Part shown: in pieces, positions 11,667 through 23,902 of the stretch | How positions within the stretch are numbered: the first letter of the stretch is position 1 | Layout of the letters: each line of letters opens with the position of its first letter | NCBI RefSeq assembly: GCF_007655135.1 | Contig: NC_045132.1 | Coordinates: 14,694,001-14,758,000 of the forward strand | Length of the DNA stretch: 64,000 bases | From: Punica granatum | Lineage: Eukaryota; Streptophyta; Magnoliopsida; Myrtales; Lythraceae | Direction: 5' to 3' | Notes under the pieces: generated by a model | The model's input: the letters and a program-made list of their open reading frames with translations, nothing else | What the model was told of the DNA's origin: nothing | The model's database searches: none | Program-made: the position numbers and the translations under genes

Positions 11667-12532
11667 AATATAGACCTAAAACTAAAGCTCAAAAAACATT
11701 TTTTATGTCCGTCCCAAACAAACGCTTCAGTGTTGACATATTTTATACATAAGTTACACAGAGAAAATTAGACTTGAGCACTTTTTTCGGTAGAAAAATT
11801 GTCCTTCAAAATTCTGAATCTATTGTAAGTGGGTTCATTTAGACTTGAGCACTTTTTTCGGTAAAAAAATTGTGAGTGATATTGCATTTATAATTCCGTG
11901 AGAATAATCATTAAATATTATTCTCCCACCCAATTAATATGCTTCTCAAGACTCGAATTTATATTCTCCTCTTTATAAGGATTGAAACTGCTTACCATTT
12001 AATTAACACTTTAGTAGACTTAAGCACGTTTTATCATGGTTAAGTTTAAGATGAATTGGCTTATTATGAAAAGTGACATATCATATCATAATATTTTATA
12101 GGTTAGAATGAGTTTCTGGCAACCCTTTTTTTATGTGTTTGTCATCATTTGCATTTTTGACGGCAGGAATGAAAGTATTGAAAGGCCATATGTCTCTATA
12201 CATCCATCTCAATCTATCGAATAACGAGCTGTCGTTTCTTCGGCTGACCGTAATCATTTGTGACATGAATAAATATATAAATATTGATTGGCTAACATGT
12301 AAGCAACGATACATACAATAACAAGAAATCTACACCTTAATTGTTTCTAGAAAGAGGTGATGAAATCCATGAAAGCTCCAACCAAGAGAAATTGAATGAG
12401 ACACCAAGTAAATCAATTGGAGATCCAGGCCGACTCAGAGAATAGCTGGCGCTATTTAGCCATTTGTTTCGCCGCCTCAAAGTATACTGCTAACGAGCAA
12501 TTGCCTTCTTGCAAGTTAAGGGTAGGATACAG
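11667..12532. other. intergenic DNA and 5' flank of DUF26 copy 2
   Basis: A direct repeat of about 32 bases (agacttgagcactttttt..., starting near 11771 and 11840, spacing about 69) is the only local structure. No TATA box was recognised before the pseudogene. Confidence 0.35.
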
Positions 12533-12942
12533 ATGAGGGCCAAGGCTACTCTACCTAAAATCACGATTGTCTTTATCGGGTTCTTTTTACGTTTACAGCA
12601 AATTGCAAAGGGACATCCTGATACAAGTTTTGTTTACTCGTTATGCAGTAACGATGAGTATAAACCTAGTGATTCTTTTGAAAAAGGCCTGGGATATGTC
12701 CTCAGTGCTATCGTGTAATTTACACCAGATCGTGGTTTCAATTATTATGACGCATCCCCTTATTATCTTGAATTTTCCTATGGACATGGAGCCTGCAATG
12801 GAGCACTCTCGAAAAAACATTGCAAAGGTTGCTTGCAGCATGCAGTTGATAAAATAAACGATATTTGTAGCCAAAGAGGAGGGGGACAGTTCAGCTAAAG
12901 GATTGTAGGGTGAGATGTGAGCGTTATACATTCAAGGAGTGA
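12533..12942 (+). pseudogene. broken DUF26 (Gnk2-like) copy 2
   Basis: The frame starts at ATG 12533 with a signal-peptide-like segment and a PDT-X4-Y-X2-C mature N-terminus. It is interrupted by an in-frame TAA at 12716-12718, where a CAA-type codon would fit. It then continues in the same frame through the C-X8-C-X2-C core (CNGALSKKHCKGC). Near 12890 one base is missing (cagttcag), shifting the frame; the last segment, with the KDCRVRCERYTF ending, resumes in another frame and stops at 12942. A possible AATAAA remains at 13044-13049. One nonsense mutation and one indel make it non-functional. Confidence 0.85.
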
Positions 12943-13159
12943 TAGAGGAGTTAGAGCATGGCCAAACAGCCAAAGTATCAATTAATCTACTTTTTTACTA
13001 TTTCAAACTCGTTCCTTTCTTGTAAACTGTTGACGTTATAATGAATAAAGTTATCACACACGAGAGTAATTAGTTGTGCTTGATCTTTTTCGGTTACAAT
13101 GTTGTGTTTGATCTTTCATTGGTAGATATTTTGATTACTTTCATTAACATACATATACA

Positions 13160-13179
13160 ATATATATATATATATATAT
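13160..13179. repeat. (TA)n microsatellite
   Basis: About ten uninterrupted TA repeats. Confidence 0.9.
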
Positions 13180-13322
13180 GTATATTTTCTACATCAAGCT
13201 CCTCGGTCAATCGAAGTCAGTAATCTGCCTTTGTGGCACTTGTCGGTACACCATATCTGATTTGGAATGAGCAAAAGAATGGATCAAAAGAGTAGCGCGG
13301 CGATAAATATACCAAATAATTA

Positions 13323-13554
13323 GGTCCGTTTGGATTCACAGTGCATTGATTTTAATTTTAACTTTAACTTTAACTCAACACACTATACAATAAAAATACA
13401 CATTTTCCAATTCAAAAATTTTAACTTTAATTTTAACTCAACACACTACACAACAAAAACACACGTTTCCCAAGTCAAATTTATAATCACATCTCATTTG
13501 TCTTTTTCCACAATCAAAATTAAAGTAACTTTAACTCTGAATCCAAACGGCCCC
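13323..13554. mobile_element. Tourist-like PIF/Harbinger MITE
   Basis: GGTCCGTTTGGATTCACAG at the left and CTGAATCCAAACGGCCCC at the right are inverted repeats. The element is flanked by TTA on both sides (13320-13322 and 13555-13557). It is 232 bp, with an internal partial duplication of a tttaactcaacacacta block. A chance open frame (13330-13722) runs through it. Confidence 0.75.
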
Positions 13555-13759
13555 TTAGAGTCGCATGAAGACTGTATATCAAAAGTTGATATATCAATTA
13601 ATTCCACTTGTGATCCCAGATCCAAAATACACACCCAATCTTATGCAAGCCAATCACTGAATAAGTTGGTCATACGTACCCAACAATCAAAACCGTTGCA
13701 TTATTCACGAACAATAGATTGAACAGATCATCATGACCCTAACGTGATGCTTCTTGAGA

Positions 13760-14103
13760 GGGGAATTTACCCCAAATGGCCCATAGTTGACCTGTTTTGT
13801 TAAATCTATCATATGTTTTTTTTGTCAAATATATCCCATGATTTACTTTTTGCATCAAATCTATCCCGACGTTATCTTTTCCGTCGACATCTAACGGTTA
13901 TGCTGACGTGGCGCCCACGTGGCAAGTGTGGCCCACTATCCCTCCACATGCCGCGTCAGCACGGCCATTAGATGTCGACGGAAAAGATAACATCGAGATA
14001 GATTTGATGCAAAAAGTAAACCATGGGATATATCTGACAAAAAAAACATACGATAGATTTGACAAAACAGATAAACCATAGGTCATTTGGGGTAAAAATC
14101 TCC
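13760..14103. mobile_element. Mutator-type MITE with long inverted repeats
   Basis: The two halves are inverted copies of about 150 bp at roughly 90 percent identity, with ends near ACCCCAAATG and CATTTGGGGT. The element is flanked by a perfect 9-base direct repeat TTCTTGAGA (13751-13759 and 14104-14112). Long TIRs plus a 9-bp TSD are the signature of Mutator-like elements. It has no transposase. The central loop (about 13910-13960) is GC-rich. Confidence 0.8.
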
Positions 14104-14450
14104 TTCTTGAGATATCAGACTTCTGGAATTAGAGGCCAAGGAGACGGGAAGGAGGACAGCGCTCGAAAGATCCACCTCACATCAATAACTCGACTCCCAC
14201 CACCTATAATTATGAATTACGACAGAAAGATCTTTTGAAGAATTTTTATTCATTTTACAATTTAATAACTCATAATCAGGTTTGGATCCTGTTCTAATAG
14301 CTCCGAATAAATTAAATACATGCATTAAGATATGAAGGCTTCTTATTCCACAACAATGAACATTTAGTTGTTTGATTTCACTTATAAAAGAAAGAAAGGA
14401 GGGGAGGGAAATGAAGGCTTAGGGAAGGGAAGGAAAGGGAAAGGAAATGC
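14104..14450. other. spacer before the Ty3/gypsy element
   Basis: Purine-rich runs near 14390-14445. No gene recognised. Confidence 0.3.
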
Positions 14451-14939
14451 TTCTTGTAGGGGACTAGATTTTGGATACTCGTCTCGATAAGGCCCATAAG
14501 GCCTAATAGGCCCAACGAAGCCCAGCCTGCTGATGAGCAATGCGGGCTAAGGTCTTCTCAACTAGGCAAGCCCAGCGGAGACCACCCACGTGGCCATTGA
14601 TGGCAACTCTGATAATTATGAGGTATACTTCCTATTATATGGGATCAAACAATATATTGAGGATCTCTTCATAGTGGTAACGTAATCTATCTTTAAACTT
14701 CCCATAAATACATGCTTCTTGCATATTTCTAAGGTTAATCAACTACTTATACATACTTTCCCCAGCACGTAACACTCAATCTGACTCGAGCGTTGGAGAG
14801 GAAATTGGGGACACCACCCCCAAGTTCCCTTTGGTGCAGGTGTTCGTGGCTCATGGTTAGATCAACACTTGTGAACTCTTCATCAACAATTCACATGTAG
14901 ATTGTTCATGACATCAACCCGATTTTTGTGGTCCCAACA
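14450..14939 (+). repeat. 5' LTR of the Ty3/gypsy element (left edge uncertain)
   Basis: The right edge is fixed by the terminal aaca followed by the primer-binding-type sequence at 14940-14955. The left edge is estimated; no second LTR copy is available to define it. Confidence 0.45.
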
Positions 14940-15476
14940 TTGGCGCCGTCTGTGGAAAGTGGCATGTAAAGCTAGTGCTTTTCTCGGTTTCAAATTCTAA
15001 AGATTAGTAAGATGGCTCTTATTCGAGGTCAAACTAACTCCGCCCTTAACCGCGGAGACACCAGAGATTCTGCTCTGAACTCGAACAGGCAACTGCCCCC
15101 CGGCAATAATGATCAGCCTCCTCCTTGTAGTACGAAACCTCAGGATAGTGGTGGTCTGCCTCAGCCGCCTTAACAACATAGCAGGCTAACGACTCGCTGC
15201 CTCATCTGCTCATCGACGCTCCTGTAGACCTTGATTCCCAAGCTGATAAGGAACTACTTGATACCTTCCCCTGACACTAGGGAAAGGGTTAAAGCCATCA
15301 TTCTTCGCCACAAGTAGGAGGCTTTAAGAAATGCCCTCGGTGGAGCCCAAGGTTCGCGGAGTGGTCCCTCTCGACGCGAAGGCCGACAAGCAGCCCGGTT
15401 TGAATGTATTGAATCGCCTGAGAACCTGGGGAAGGCGATAAAGAGGAAAAGCGACTCAGGTCAGGCCGGGCAGCCA

Positions 15477-15788
15477 TTGCTCGTAGTAGACCCCGCGATT
15501 CCCATCAAGGTGGAAATGACTGTGGAGGAGCTTAACAGAATTATCCATGATCGCATTGTGAAGGCTGAGAAGAAGAAGCAAGGTATCGTGTTGCTCAACA
15601 AGGATGATAAAAGCTCGATGTCACGGAAAATCCTTGATATAACCATCCCCCAAAGGTTCCTGTTCCCTCATATGACCCCTTATGATAACAAGATGGACCC
15701 CAGCGACCATATTCGTAGGCATGTGTCCTCGCTGCTAGGAAGAACCTCAGATGAGAGGGTCAAGATCTTGCTTTCCCAGGAACTTTAA
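15477..15788 (+). pseudogene. gag fragment of Ty3/gypsy element
   Basis: An open stretch of about 100 residues including the block FPHMTPYDNKMDPSDHIR. Such a block just before the capsid-like domain is usual in plant Tat-type gag proteins. Further gag-like pieces continue in other frames to about 16650, separated by stops. Confidence 0.6.
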
Positions 15789-16680
15789 TTGGGCTTGAAG
15801 TTGATTGGTTTTTGTTCTCTCTCTTGGATCCATTACTAGCTTCAAGCAGCTCCAAGAGCTGTTTATTCAGAGGTTCGGGGCAACCAAAGGATCCGAAAAG
15901 ATGTTAATTATCTCTTCAACATAGAGTAGAAGGAGGGAGAAACACTCTGTGTGTGGTATTAACGTTTCTTCAGAGTCGCACACAAGGTAACTGAGGTCAC
16001 TACACGCGAAGCTATATCCGGGTTCCAAAGAGGGTCCAGAGCTAGAGACTTTAAGAAATATCTTATTATCAATCTAGCCCAAGACTTAGGGGACTTCTTA
16101 GCGAGGGCCAAAAGGTATGTGACCTTGGAAGAATCGCTGATAGGAGATAAGAATGGTAAGAAGCGGGCTAGGGAGAAGCGTAAGGATTCCTCCAGAATCG
16201 AGCATAGCAGGGGAAGCGATCGAAGTAGTTCACCCCGCTTACTGCCCCTAGGTCCCTGGTCCTGCACGAAGTTGGGATGTTTGGCCTACTTATGCCTCCA
16301 CCTCCACATAGAAAGGAATAAACCTAGGCAAGGATCAATCCAGCTATTGTGAGTTTCACATGGCCTATGGTCGTGATACTAACAGGTGGAAGCAGTTGAA
16401 GTTTGAGATTGAAAAGTTGATTTAGCAGGGCCACTTGAAGAAACTTGTCCAAGATGGAGGATACAATAAGCGTCCCCTACGAAGGTCGTCTAGGTGGAAG
16501 ATTATGATAAGATGAGGGACTCTGGAGAAAGGGACAAGCCTAGAGAATACCATTGTAACCCTCGCAACGAGTCTAGAGAAGAACGTCGCAAATAAGAACA
16601 CAGTGTAAGGAGAAAGCAAACCTTTCGTGGAATCATTAATATGATATTCGAGGGCGGGGCCTCAGGGAGAGCCTCCAATA

Positions 16681-19600
16681 GTGCTCGAAGGGCCCATGCT
16701 CGATAGCAGAAGCCTGTGTGATGTCGCTTCCACACGAAAGCAAACAAATGGGGAAGGGTCAGATGACCTAATACTTAGCTTCTCAGCGAAGGACTCAGAT
16801 CACGTCCTTCACCCACACGATGATGCCCTAGCAATATTGACCAGAGTAGGAGCCTATGAAGTGAATATAATCCTTATAGACACAGGGAACTTCGCGGATA
16901 TCCTCTTCATGCAAGCTTTCAACTAAATGGGCTTGCCCACATTGAATTTGAAGCAAGTAAGCTTTACTGGCGAGCTTTACTAGCAATCTCGTGGAGCCAT
17001 TAAGCTCCATCAGCCTCGCGGTGGTATTCGAAAAAGAGCCTCGAAGGTTCAATAGAATGGTCAACTTTCTGGTACTAAATCTCTCTTTTGGGTATAATGC
17101 GATCATTAGGAGGCCTACACTCAACGTTATCCGAGCTGTCCCTTCCATTTTCCATTTGAAGTTGAAATTCCCCACTAGCAATGGGGGTAAGGGAGATATA
17201 CAAAGACCATTCAGCAGCGCGAAGCTATTATGTAGCTTCGCTGAAGGGTAAACAGGTTGAAGAGGCACTAAGTGTGAAGTCTGATAAAGTACATTCAGAC
17301 CTGAGCCTGTAGAGGAGCTCGAAGGAGTTGAGGTAAGTCCAAATGGGAAGAAGTTAAAGGTAGGCACCATGCTGACCCCTGATGTTAACGAGTCACTGTT
17401 AAGATTTTATCTTCCCACTCGGACTGCTATGCTTAGCATGCATCTGATATGCCAGCAATAGATCGAGGCATCATAACTCACCACTTGGCCATCAAAGAGG
17501 GAGTGAGACCCGTAGTTTAGAAGATTAGGCAACTAGTAGGAGAAAGGTTAGATGCGGTAAAAGCCGAGGTTGAGAAGCTCAGAAGAGCTGGCTTTATTCG
17601 CAAAGTCAAATTTCAGACTTGAGTCGTGAAGACGTTGCTTACCAAGAGGAGTAACGACAAATGGTGAATGTGCGTGGACTATACAGACCTCAATAAAGCT
17701 TGCCCTAAAGACGTTTCCCCGCTGCCACGCATTGATCAGTTGGTAGACTCCACCACGGGGAACGAGTTGCTAACCTTTATGGATGCCTACTCTGGGTACA
17801 ACCATATCATAATGCACCCCCTAGATGAAGAGCGTATGACTTTTTACATTGATAATGGGGTGTGTGGTTACAAGGCGATGCCCTTTGGCTTGAAAAAAGT
17901 AAGGGCAACATACCAAAGGCTGGTCAACAGAATGTTCGCGAAACAATTTGGCGGAAATGTAGAGGCATATGTCGATGACACTATCGTGAAGTCTACCCTC
18001 GTTGTTAATCACCGTGTAGATCTGAATGAAACGTTCGTAATGCTCAAGTAGCACTAGATGAAACTAAACCTAGAGAAGTGCGCATCTGGGGTTCAATCTT
18101 GAAAGTTCCCAGGGTTTATGATATTGCAATGAGGCATTAAAGCCAATCCTAACAAGGTCCAAACCATGTTAGATACGCCACAATGTTCAGAAGTTGACAA
18201 GGAGGTTAGTAGCACTCAACAGATTCATGGCTCGCTCATGAGATGAATGTCACCCATTCTTTCAGGCGCTTAAGTGAATGAGGAACTTTGAGTGGACCAA
18301 CCAATGCGAAGCCACTTATCAAGCCATCAAAGACCACCTACACTTGCTCCCAGCTCTAGCAAAATCGCACACAGGAGAAATTTTGTATATCTACCTCGGT
18401 GTATCTCAAACTGCGATGAGCTCTCTTCTATTTCACGAGGAAGGCACACAGCAGCAGCCTGTGTATTATGTAAGCAAGGTGATGCTTCTGGAAAAGAGAA
18501 ATAACTCTACCATCGAGAAGTAGGGCTTCACATTGATAATTGCGTCGCGAAAGCCCAAGCCTTATTTCATGGCTCACTCAATAATTGTGCGAACCAATCA
18601 GCCACTAAAGCAGGTGTTTAAGTGCCCTGACGCTTCAGGACACATGATAAAGTGGGCAGTAGAGTTAGGGCAATTTGATGTGGACTACTCTCCAAGGGTC
18701 AAGCTGAGAACACAAAGGATAAGCCTTGGGTCCTTATGACAGACGGATCCTATAACTCCAAGGCTTATGGTGCTGGTTGTGTCCTCATTACCTCGATAGG
18801 GAGCTACTGAAGTACGCCTTGGCCTTTACTTTCTCGGTCACAAACAATGAAGCAGGTAGGAAGCCCTAATCATCGGGCTCCTAATCGTGAAGGGGGAAGG
18901 CATCACTAATCTCAGCATTAAATCTGATTCCCAACTCACGGTTCAGCAAGTCACGAGCCAATGCGACATTAAAGAGGACATAATGAAAAGGTACGCTAAA
19001 AAAGCGAAGAGCTTGTTGGGTAGGTTTTCCAAGGTAGTAGTGGATTTGATACCTCGCGAAGAAAATGCCCTAGCAGACTCGTTGAGCAAAATGGCCACTA
19101 AAGGCGTAGAAGCGAATGGAGTTCAATTTGTTAGGTTGATCAGAAAAGATCCAAGTCATGGCAAGGTAAACATTATGACCATCGTGAAAGAAAAATCTTG
19201 GATAAGCCCTATCATTGTATACCTCGATAAAGGCATTCTCCCACAAGGTCCCCTGGAGGCCAAATGATTGAGGATGAAGGCAACCCACTACACACTCCTG
19301 AACGGGGAGCTATACAAGCGAGGTTATTTTGAACCCTCTCTCTTCTACCCTACGCTAGCAGACACCAACTATTTCCTATGCGAGTTACATAAAAGGATTG
19401 TTGGAGCCCATGAAGGGCTAGGATTATAGCCAAGAAGGCGTTAAGTCAAAGATTATTATTAACCTACTATGAAGGCTGACGCCAGGGAATTAGTCCAAAA
19501 GTGCCAAGGCTGTCAGCAATAATCGAGGAACGCAAGTGGACCCCTAGCAGAGCTTACTCTTATCCTAGCAGCATGGTCGTTCTCGATGTGGGGAATCAAT

Positions 19601-20433
19601 ATTGTGGACTAGTTCCCACTTGCCTCTGGGACACGAAAATTTGTTATTGTGGTTGCGGAATATTTCTCCAAGTGGGTAGAGGCAGAAACCGTTGCTTTTA
19701 CCATTGAGAAAGCTATGATCAAGTTCTTCACAGCCCTTATCAGTATATTCAGAGTCCCCCACGCGTTGGTCTCGGACAATGGGACATAGTTCGCCGAAAA
19801 AGAGTTCGAGAAGTTTTGCAACGAGCTTCAGATAGAGCAGACGTTCGCGTCTGTGGGATATCCTCAGACTAATTGTTTGGTTAAGAGGACAAATCAAATG
19901 GTCCTACACGGCATATGCACCAGATTCTCAGAGTTGGGATGAAATTGGGCTGCTGAGTTATATAATGTCCTCTAATCTTACAGGACTACGCCAAGGGGAC
20001 ACTAATCAAACCCCTTTTAGCTTGGTCTATGGGCCTAATGCACCCTCCCCGTAGAAATTGGGTTGCATACATATAGGTGGAAATCTACAATGAGAGCCTT
20101 GATGATCGTAACCGAGCGGAGGAGCTGGATAACTTAGAAGAGTGTAGGCTGGAAGCTACAAATTCTATGGCTCGAGCCAGAAAGGCTATTGCAATAGGTG
20201 ACTGGGTCCTAAAGAAAAATGAATTCACAGGACTCTCACGACAAAACAAGCTTACGCCTAAATGGGAAGGCCCATACAAATTCATTGGCATACCACACAC
20301 TAACACGTACGCTTTGGAGGACATGAATGGAAAACGGCTCTCGCACTTTCAACATTGTGCACTTTCGCAAGTATTTCTTTTAATTTGCACAAGTGCTTTA
20401 ACGAACCTTAAGTGTTGGTTTATGATGTTATGA
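16681..20433 (+). pseudogene. pol remnants (PR-RT-RH-aRH-INT) of Ty3/gypsy element
   Basis: Pieces lie in family order. Protease: LIDTGNFADILF near 16880-16915. Reverse transcriptase: DLNKACPKD, FMDAYSGYN, PFGLKK and the catalytic YVDD (17968-17979) within 17668-18051. RNase H: 18278-18523. Second RNase H: LIPREENALADSLSKMA near 19047-19100 within 18887-19267. Integrase: zinc-finger-like KCQGCQ near 19500, SDNGT near 19770, GYPQTN near 19858. Integrase C-terminal part: KWEGPY and YALEDMNGKRL within 20077-20433. Stops and frameshifts separate almost every domain. Confidence 0.85.
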
Positions 20434-20628
20434 TCTTAATTATATACGTTTCTCAGAGCATTTATTAATGAAAGATCTTGATGTGCGTTTACTCCATTTG
20501 CTTTTTTTGTACTTCATGAATGGTCTTTCTATTAAGACTATGTTAGGAAACGCGATGATGAGGTAAACAGTAAGGCCTACTGTCAACGTCCACGTAAGGG
20601 AACATGGGAATTTGTTCAACAAGATGTC

Positions 20629-20986
20629 AGTTATCACTCGAGAGTGGTATTAATAACCACACACCTTCGCTTTGCTCAATAAGGTGCTCGAGTAATGTTA
20701 GCTATCATTCAAAAGTAGTATCAGTAACTACACACCTTCGTTTCGCTCAACAAAGTGCTTGAGTGATATCAGTTATCACTCGAGGATAGTATCAGTAACC
20801 ACACACCTTTGCTTCGCTCAACTAGGTGCTCGACTGATGTCAATTATCACTCAATGGTAGTATCAGTAACCATATACCTTTGCTCCGCTCACAAGGTGCT
20901 CGAGTGATGTTAGTTACCACTCGAGCGCGGTATTAGTAACCGCACACCTTCGCTTTGACCATGAGGCGCTCAATTAACGTCAGTGA
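20629..20986 (+). repeat. about 71-bp tandem repeat in the 3' non-coding part of the Ty3 element
   Basis: The phrase tatcactcgag...gtatcagtaaccacacacctt...ctcaacaaggtgctcgagtgatgtcagt recurs starting at about 20635, 20703, 20774, 20845 and 20915. It resumes at 22377-22500 after the hAT-like insertion. Tandem repeats between integrase and 3' LTR are common in Tat elements. Confidence 0.8.
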
Positions 20987-22376
20987 TAAGGATGGCAATG
21001 GGCCAAGTCAGGGCAGGTATCTAGATGTCCGGACCTAGCCTGCCAAATTAAAAACGATCTGCCTTGCCTGTGATCTGCCACGGGCATGCCTCTGAAGGCC
21101 TGTACCTGGCCTGTAGCGGCTCAAGCTCGACCTGCCCTGACCTGTTCATCCGCAACTATGGAAATAAAATAAAATAAAGTAAAGTAAAAAAAAAGAACTG
21201 ATTAATAATAGTTGTCGGTATTGCTGTTACACTTTAGAAAATTCCACGTAATAATTTATTATGGGGGAATCTTGGTTTTAAACGACACCGATAATCAAAA
21301 TGAATAAAAAATGATCTTAAATGATCTTCACAACAAGCAGGTCTTATTACATATGGCTACGATACATGTAGCATCTCATATTTAATATAAAAGGAATAGG
21401 AACTGATAATTTGGATCCCTTTCTATCTCTAGATTAAAGAATATCCCAGCCATATTGAATTTTCTAAGCAGTTATCCATTCTGAGCAGAGAATTTGTTGC
21501 CACCAATTCTTTATTTTATAGTAATTAGCAACAATGCCACCGGTTCTTTGTTTTTTGGTAATGTTTGTTCTTTAAAATGCTCGTTTGAGGCCATAAACGA
21601 TGAAATTCAGCCTAAATCTCATCTTTTCACAGCCAAAGGCTGTTAGTTTTACTCTGGAAGCCGTTTCCCTCTAGACAGGGTCGTCATAACCTGTTTTTCT
21701 CGAGATACCGATTTGTCACGCCTTCTGCTACATCAGAAACGGTACCAACAGTGCACGAGAAGGAGATTCGAGGAGAGACGGTAGCGAACAATGTACCTCG
21801 ACCTCTTGATTTTTGCTCTTCGCTGGTCACCTAAGGGCAGAGGAGATTGAGCAGCCGAGTAGAGCACGAGCGAAGAGCACTAGCCAAGACGATAGCAGGA
21901 GCAGCAAACCACGAGAGGAGAGAACCAGCGGATCGGCTCTCGTTACTAGCCGACTGTAGCAGCCACCAACAGCCACTCGAGCTCAAGTAGCAGAGTCGAA
22001 CGACAATGATTGGCAAGGCTAGGCTGCTAGGCTAGGGTTCTTCGAGAGCTTTGGCTCTGCAAGACAAGAAAGGGAAGGGACAGAGAGAGCGTGAGGTAGA
22101 GGCATTGAGGATTTTGACTTTTGAGCTGCTGAACCTAATAGGGTTTAATTTATAAACTTTTTTTTATTTTTATTATACATATAATATAACATATATATTA
22201 TAAATAGGTAGGCCAAGCCAGGCCAGGTCACCGACCATCTCCATATCCGACCTAGCCTGCGAACAAGCCTCAATTTTGATGCCCATGCTTGCCCTGTTTT
22301 TCAAATGGAGCGGGTAAAATCTGGCCCAAACAGAGCGGGCCAAGTCAGTTACCCGTTGAACCAGGTTATATCCCTA
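20987..22376. mobile_element. hAT-like non-autonomous element inside Ty3 tandem repeats
   Basis: The repeat phrase gtcagtga occurs on both sides (20979-20986 and 22377-22384), an 8-bp target duplication. The ends TAAGGATGGC and ATATCCCTA form short inverted termini of the TAGGGAT type. Terminal 200-bp zones are rich in inverted ggcc/cctgcc words. No transposase. Between 21580 and 21736 there is a piece homologous to the end of the solo LTR at 52292-52956. A promoter-like GC-rich block (21750-22130) is unidentified. Interrupting a tandem repeat makes the boundaries easy to see. Confidence 0.7.
21575..21735 (-). repeat. LTR fragment related to the 52292-52956 solo LTR
   Basis: Shared order with 52800-52956: tttgaggccataaacgatg, then agccaaaggctgt, ccgtttcc, agggtcgtca, gagataccgattt and the end cttctgctacatca. 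Only the terminal 160 bp are shared. On the minus strand this is the LTR start (TGATGTAGCAG...). Confidence 0.65.
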
Positions 22377-22620
22377 GTCAGTGATCACTCAAGAGTGGTA
22401 TCAGAGACCACACGCCTAGACCATATTATGGATGGGTGTTATGATGATACCAGTCATCATCAAAGAGCAGTATCAGTCACTGCTCAACCTCGCTAATAGC
22501 TATGCATCGAACGCAATGCTAAGCCAAGAAAGATAGTGGTATTGGTTACCGCGTAAGCCATTTTAGGGGGGAGTAGTATCAGTGACTACCCCTCAATAAA
22601 GTTTTATTTGGAATTATTTA

Positions 22621-22928
22621 GAACTACTTTGTGATGGGCATATCGATGTCACAAATCACATTATCGATTATCATATAATTGGACCCGTGGATGATCCGAC
22701 TAATTTGAGTTGTGTTTATTCACTGGGTATCAAACTCACCCCAAACAAATCTTTTCAGTCATTTACAAGTGATGTGGCGGTGAAAAAGCATGAGATTTTA
22801 TTTGAATTTTACATATTTGGTGAAACTTGTATTTTTTAAATATTCGAAATTTGTATCGAAAATCTAGTGTTATTGAAAGTCATATATATAGATTTTATCG
22901 TATTGTTTTGAATATTTCGGGATGTTAC
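22621..22928. other. AT-rich spacer
   Basis: No gene. The end gggatgttacag near 22920 looks like a retrotransposon LTR terminus but has no partner in the window. Confidence 0.3.
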
Positions 22929-23162
22929 AGAGTGAGATTAGTTTAAGCTATGTGATTCTTTCTTCTAAACCATCTCGTAACGTTAAGTGCCATGTCAACC
23001 CTATTCAAGTTCTCAGTCACAATTATCATTGGCGGTGTAGGCCCACGTAATATTAATGGCCATTCTCTGAACACAAAATGTCCAATACAGATCCAAATAA
23101 AAGTCCAGATACAAATCTGAATCTCTCATCCTCTGTGCATAAAATAATGTGCAAGAAGTTAA

Positions 23163-23516
23163 GTGGGTGTTTGATTTCGGAGTAGAGTTATAATTCTACT
23201 CCACTCCATCAAATGAAGACAGAATACTGCGGTGAATTTATTATTAAGAAATTGATTATAATAATCATTAAGAAAATGTATATATAAGAATTTATTATAA
23301 AATTAGAAAAAAAATAAAAAAAAATGAATAGTTAAGAGAATTTAGTATTAAAAAATTAATTGTAATAACAGTTAAGAAAAAATATGTAAGAAAATTTATT
23401 ATTAAATTGGAGAAAAATATATAAAAGTAATGATTGTGTTGTTGAATTGAATATAGAATAAAGTAGACTGGAATGAAGTGAAGTGAAATAGAATTATTAT
23501 TTGCCAACCATACAAA
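23163..23516. mobile_element. AT-rich MITE-like insertion in repeat copy A
   Basis: This stretch is absent from copy B, where gtgcaag runs almost directly into the ggggcctct phrase (about 33511-33537). Its modules (aatttattattaaattggag, agtaatgattgtgttgttgaattga) match, in the same orientation, those near 61780-61960 and, inverted, those at 2140-2785. Confidence 0.6.
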
Positions 23517-23902
23517 GCGGGGCCTCTCATGTGGCAAACCAAAATCTCAAACTTCAATTTTTAATTGTGATCATTGATGATTTGATTGTCGACATTGAAA
23601 TGGATGCTAAAATGGGTTGTGATGGAAAATAAATCGATTTGATGAATTTTTAGATTTTAGGGAAAAGGGAAGGGAGCGGGACCAAACCGTTGGGCCTTGG
23701 GTCGACCCAACAAGTTGGCCCGACAATAAGCAACAATACAACCCTTGACTGCTCCAACTCAACCCAGGGCGAGTTACCCCCTTCCCAGAGTGTTTTTATG
23801 CTAATTTCGCCCTCTTTTCTCGATTTTCTTGCTCTCGACGTTATGAAACCAATCCTATTTGGTTCAGACTCATCAAAACACAATATAAACCGATTGTATC
23901 AC

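Larger units (their letters stand above)
14450..22620 (+). mobile_element. decayed Tat-lineage Ty3/gypsy retrotransposon
   Basis: In order: a 5' LTR ending at 14939 (gtcccaaca), then the PBS-like TTGGCGCCGTCTGTGG; gag remnants from about 15000; protease, reverse transcriptase, RNase H, a second RNase H and integrase (16681-20433); a 3' non-coding tract of roughly 71-bp tandem repeats; and a polypurine-tract-like aggggggag at 22565-22573. A second RNase H and tandem repeats near the 3' end are typical of the Tat/Ogre branch. No 3' LTR matching the 5' one was found, so the right boundary is a guess. Many stops and frameshifts show it is long dead. Confidence 0.75.

Noticed and set aside
14450..22930. 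gggatgttaca near 22920 as the 3' LTR end of the Ty3 element
   Set aside because: The preceding 300 bases show no similarity to the 5' LTR at 14450-14939, so it cannot be its partner.
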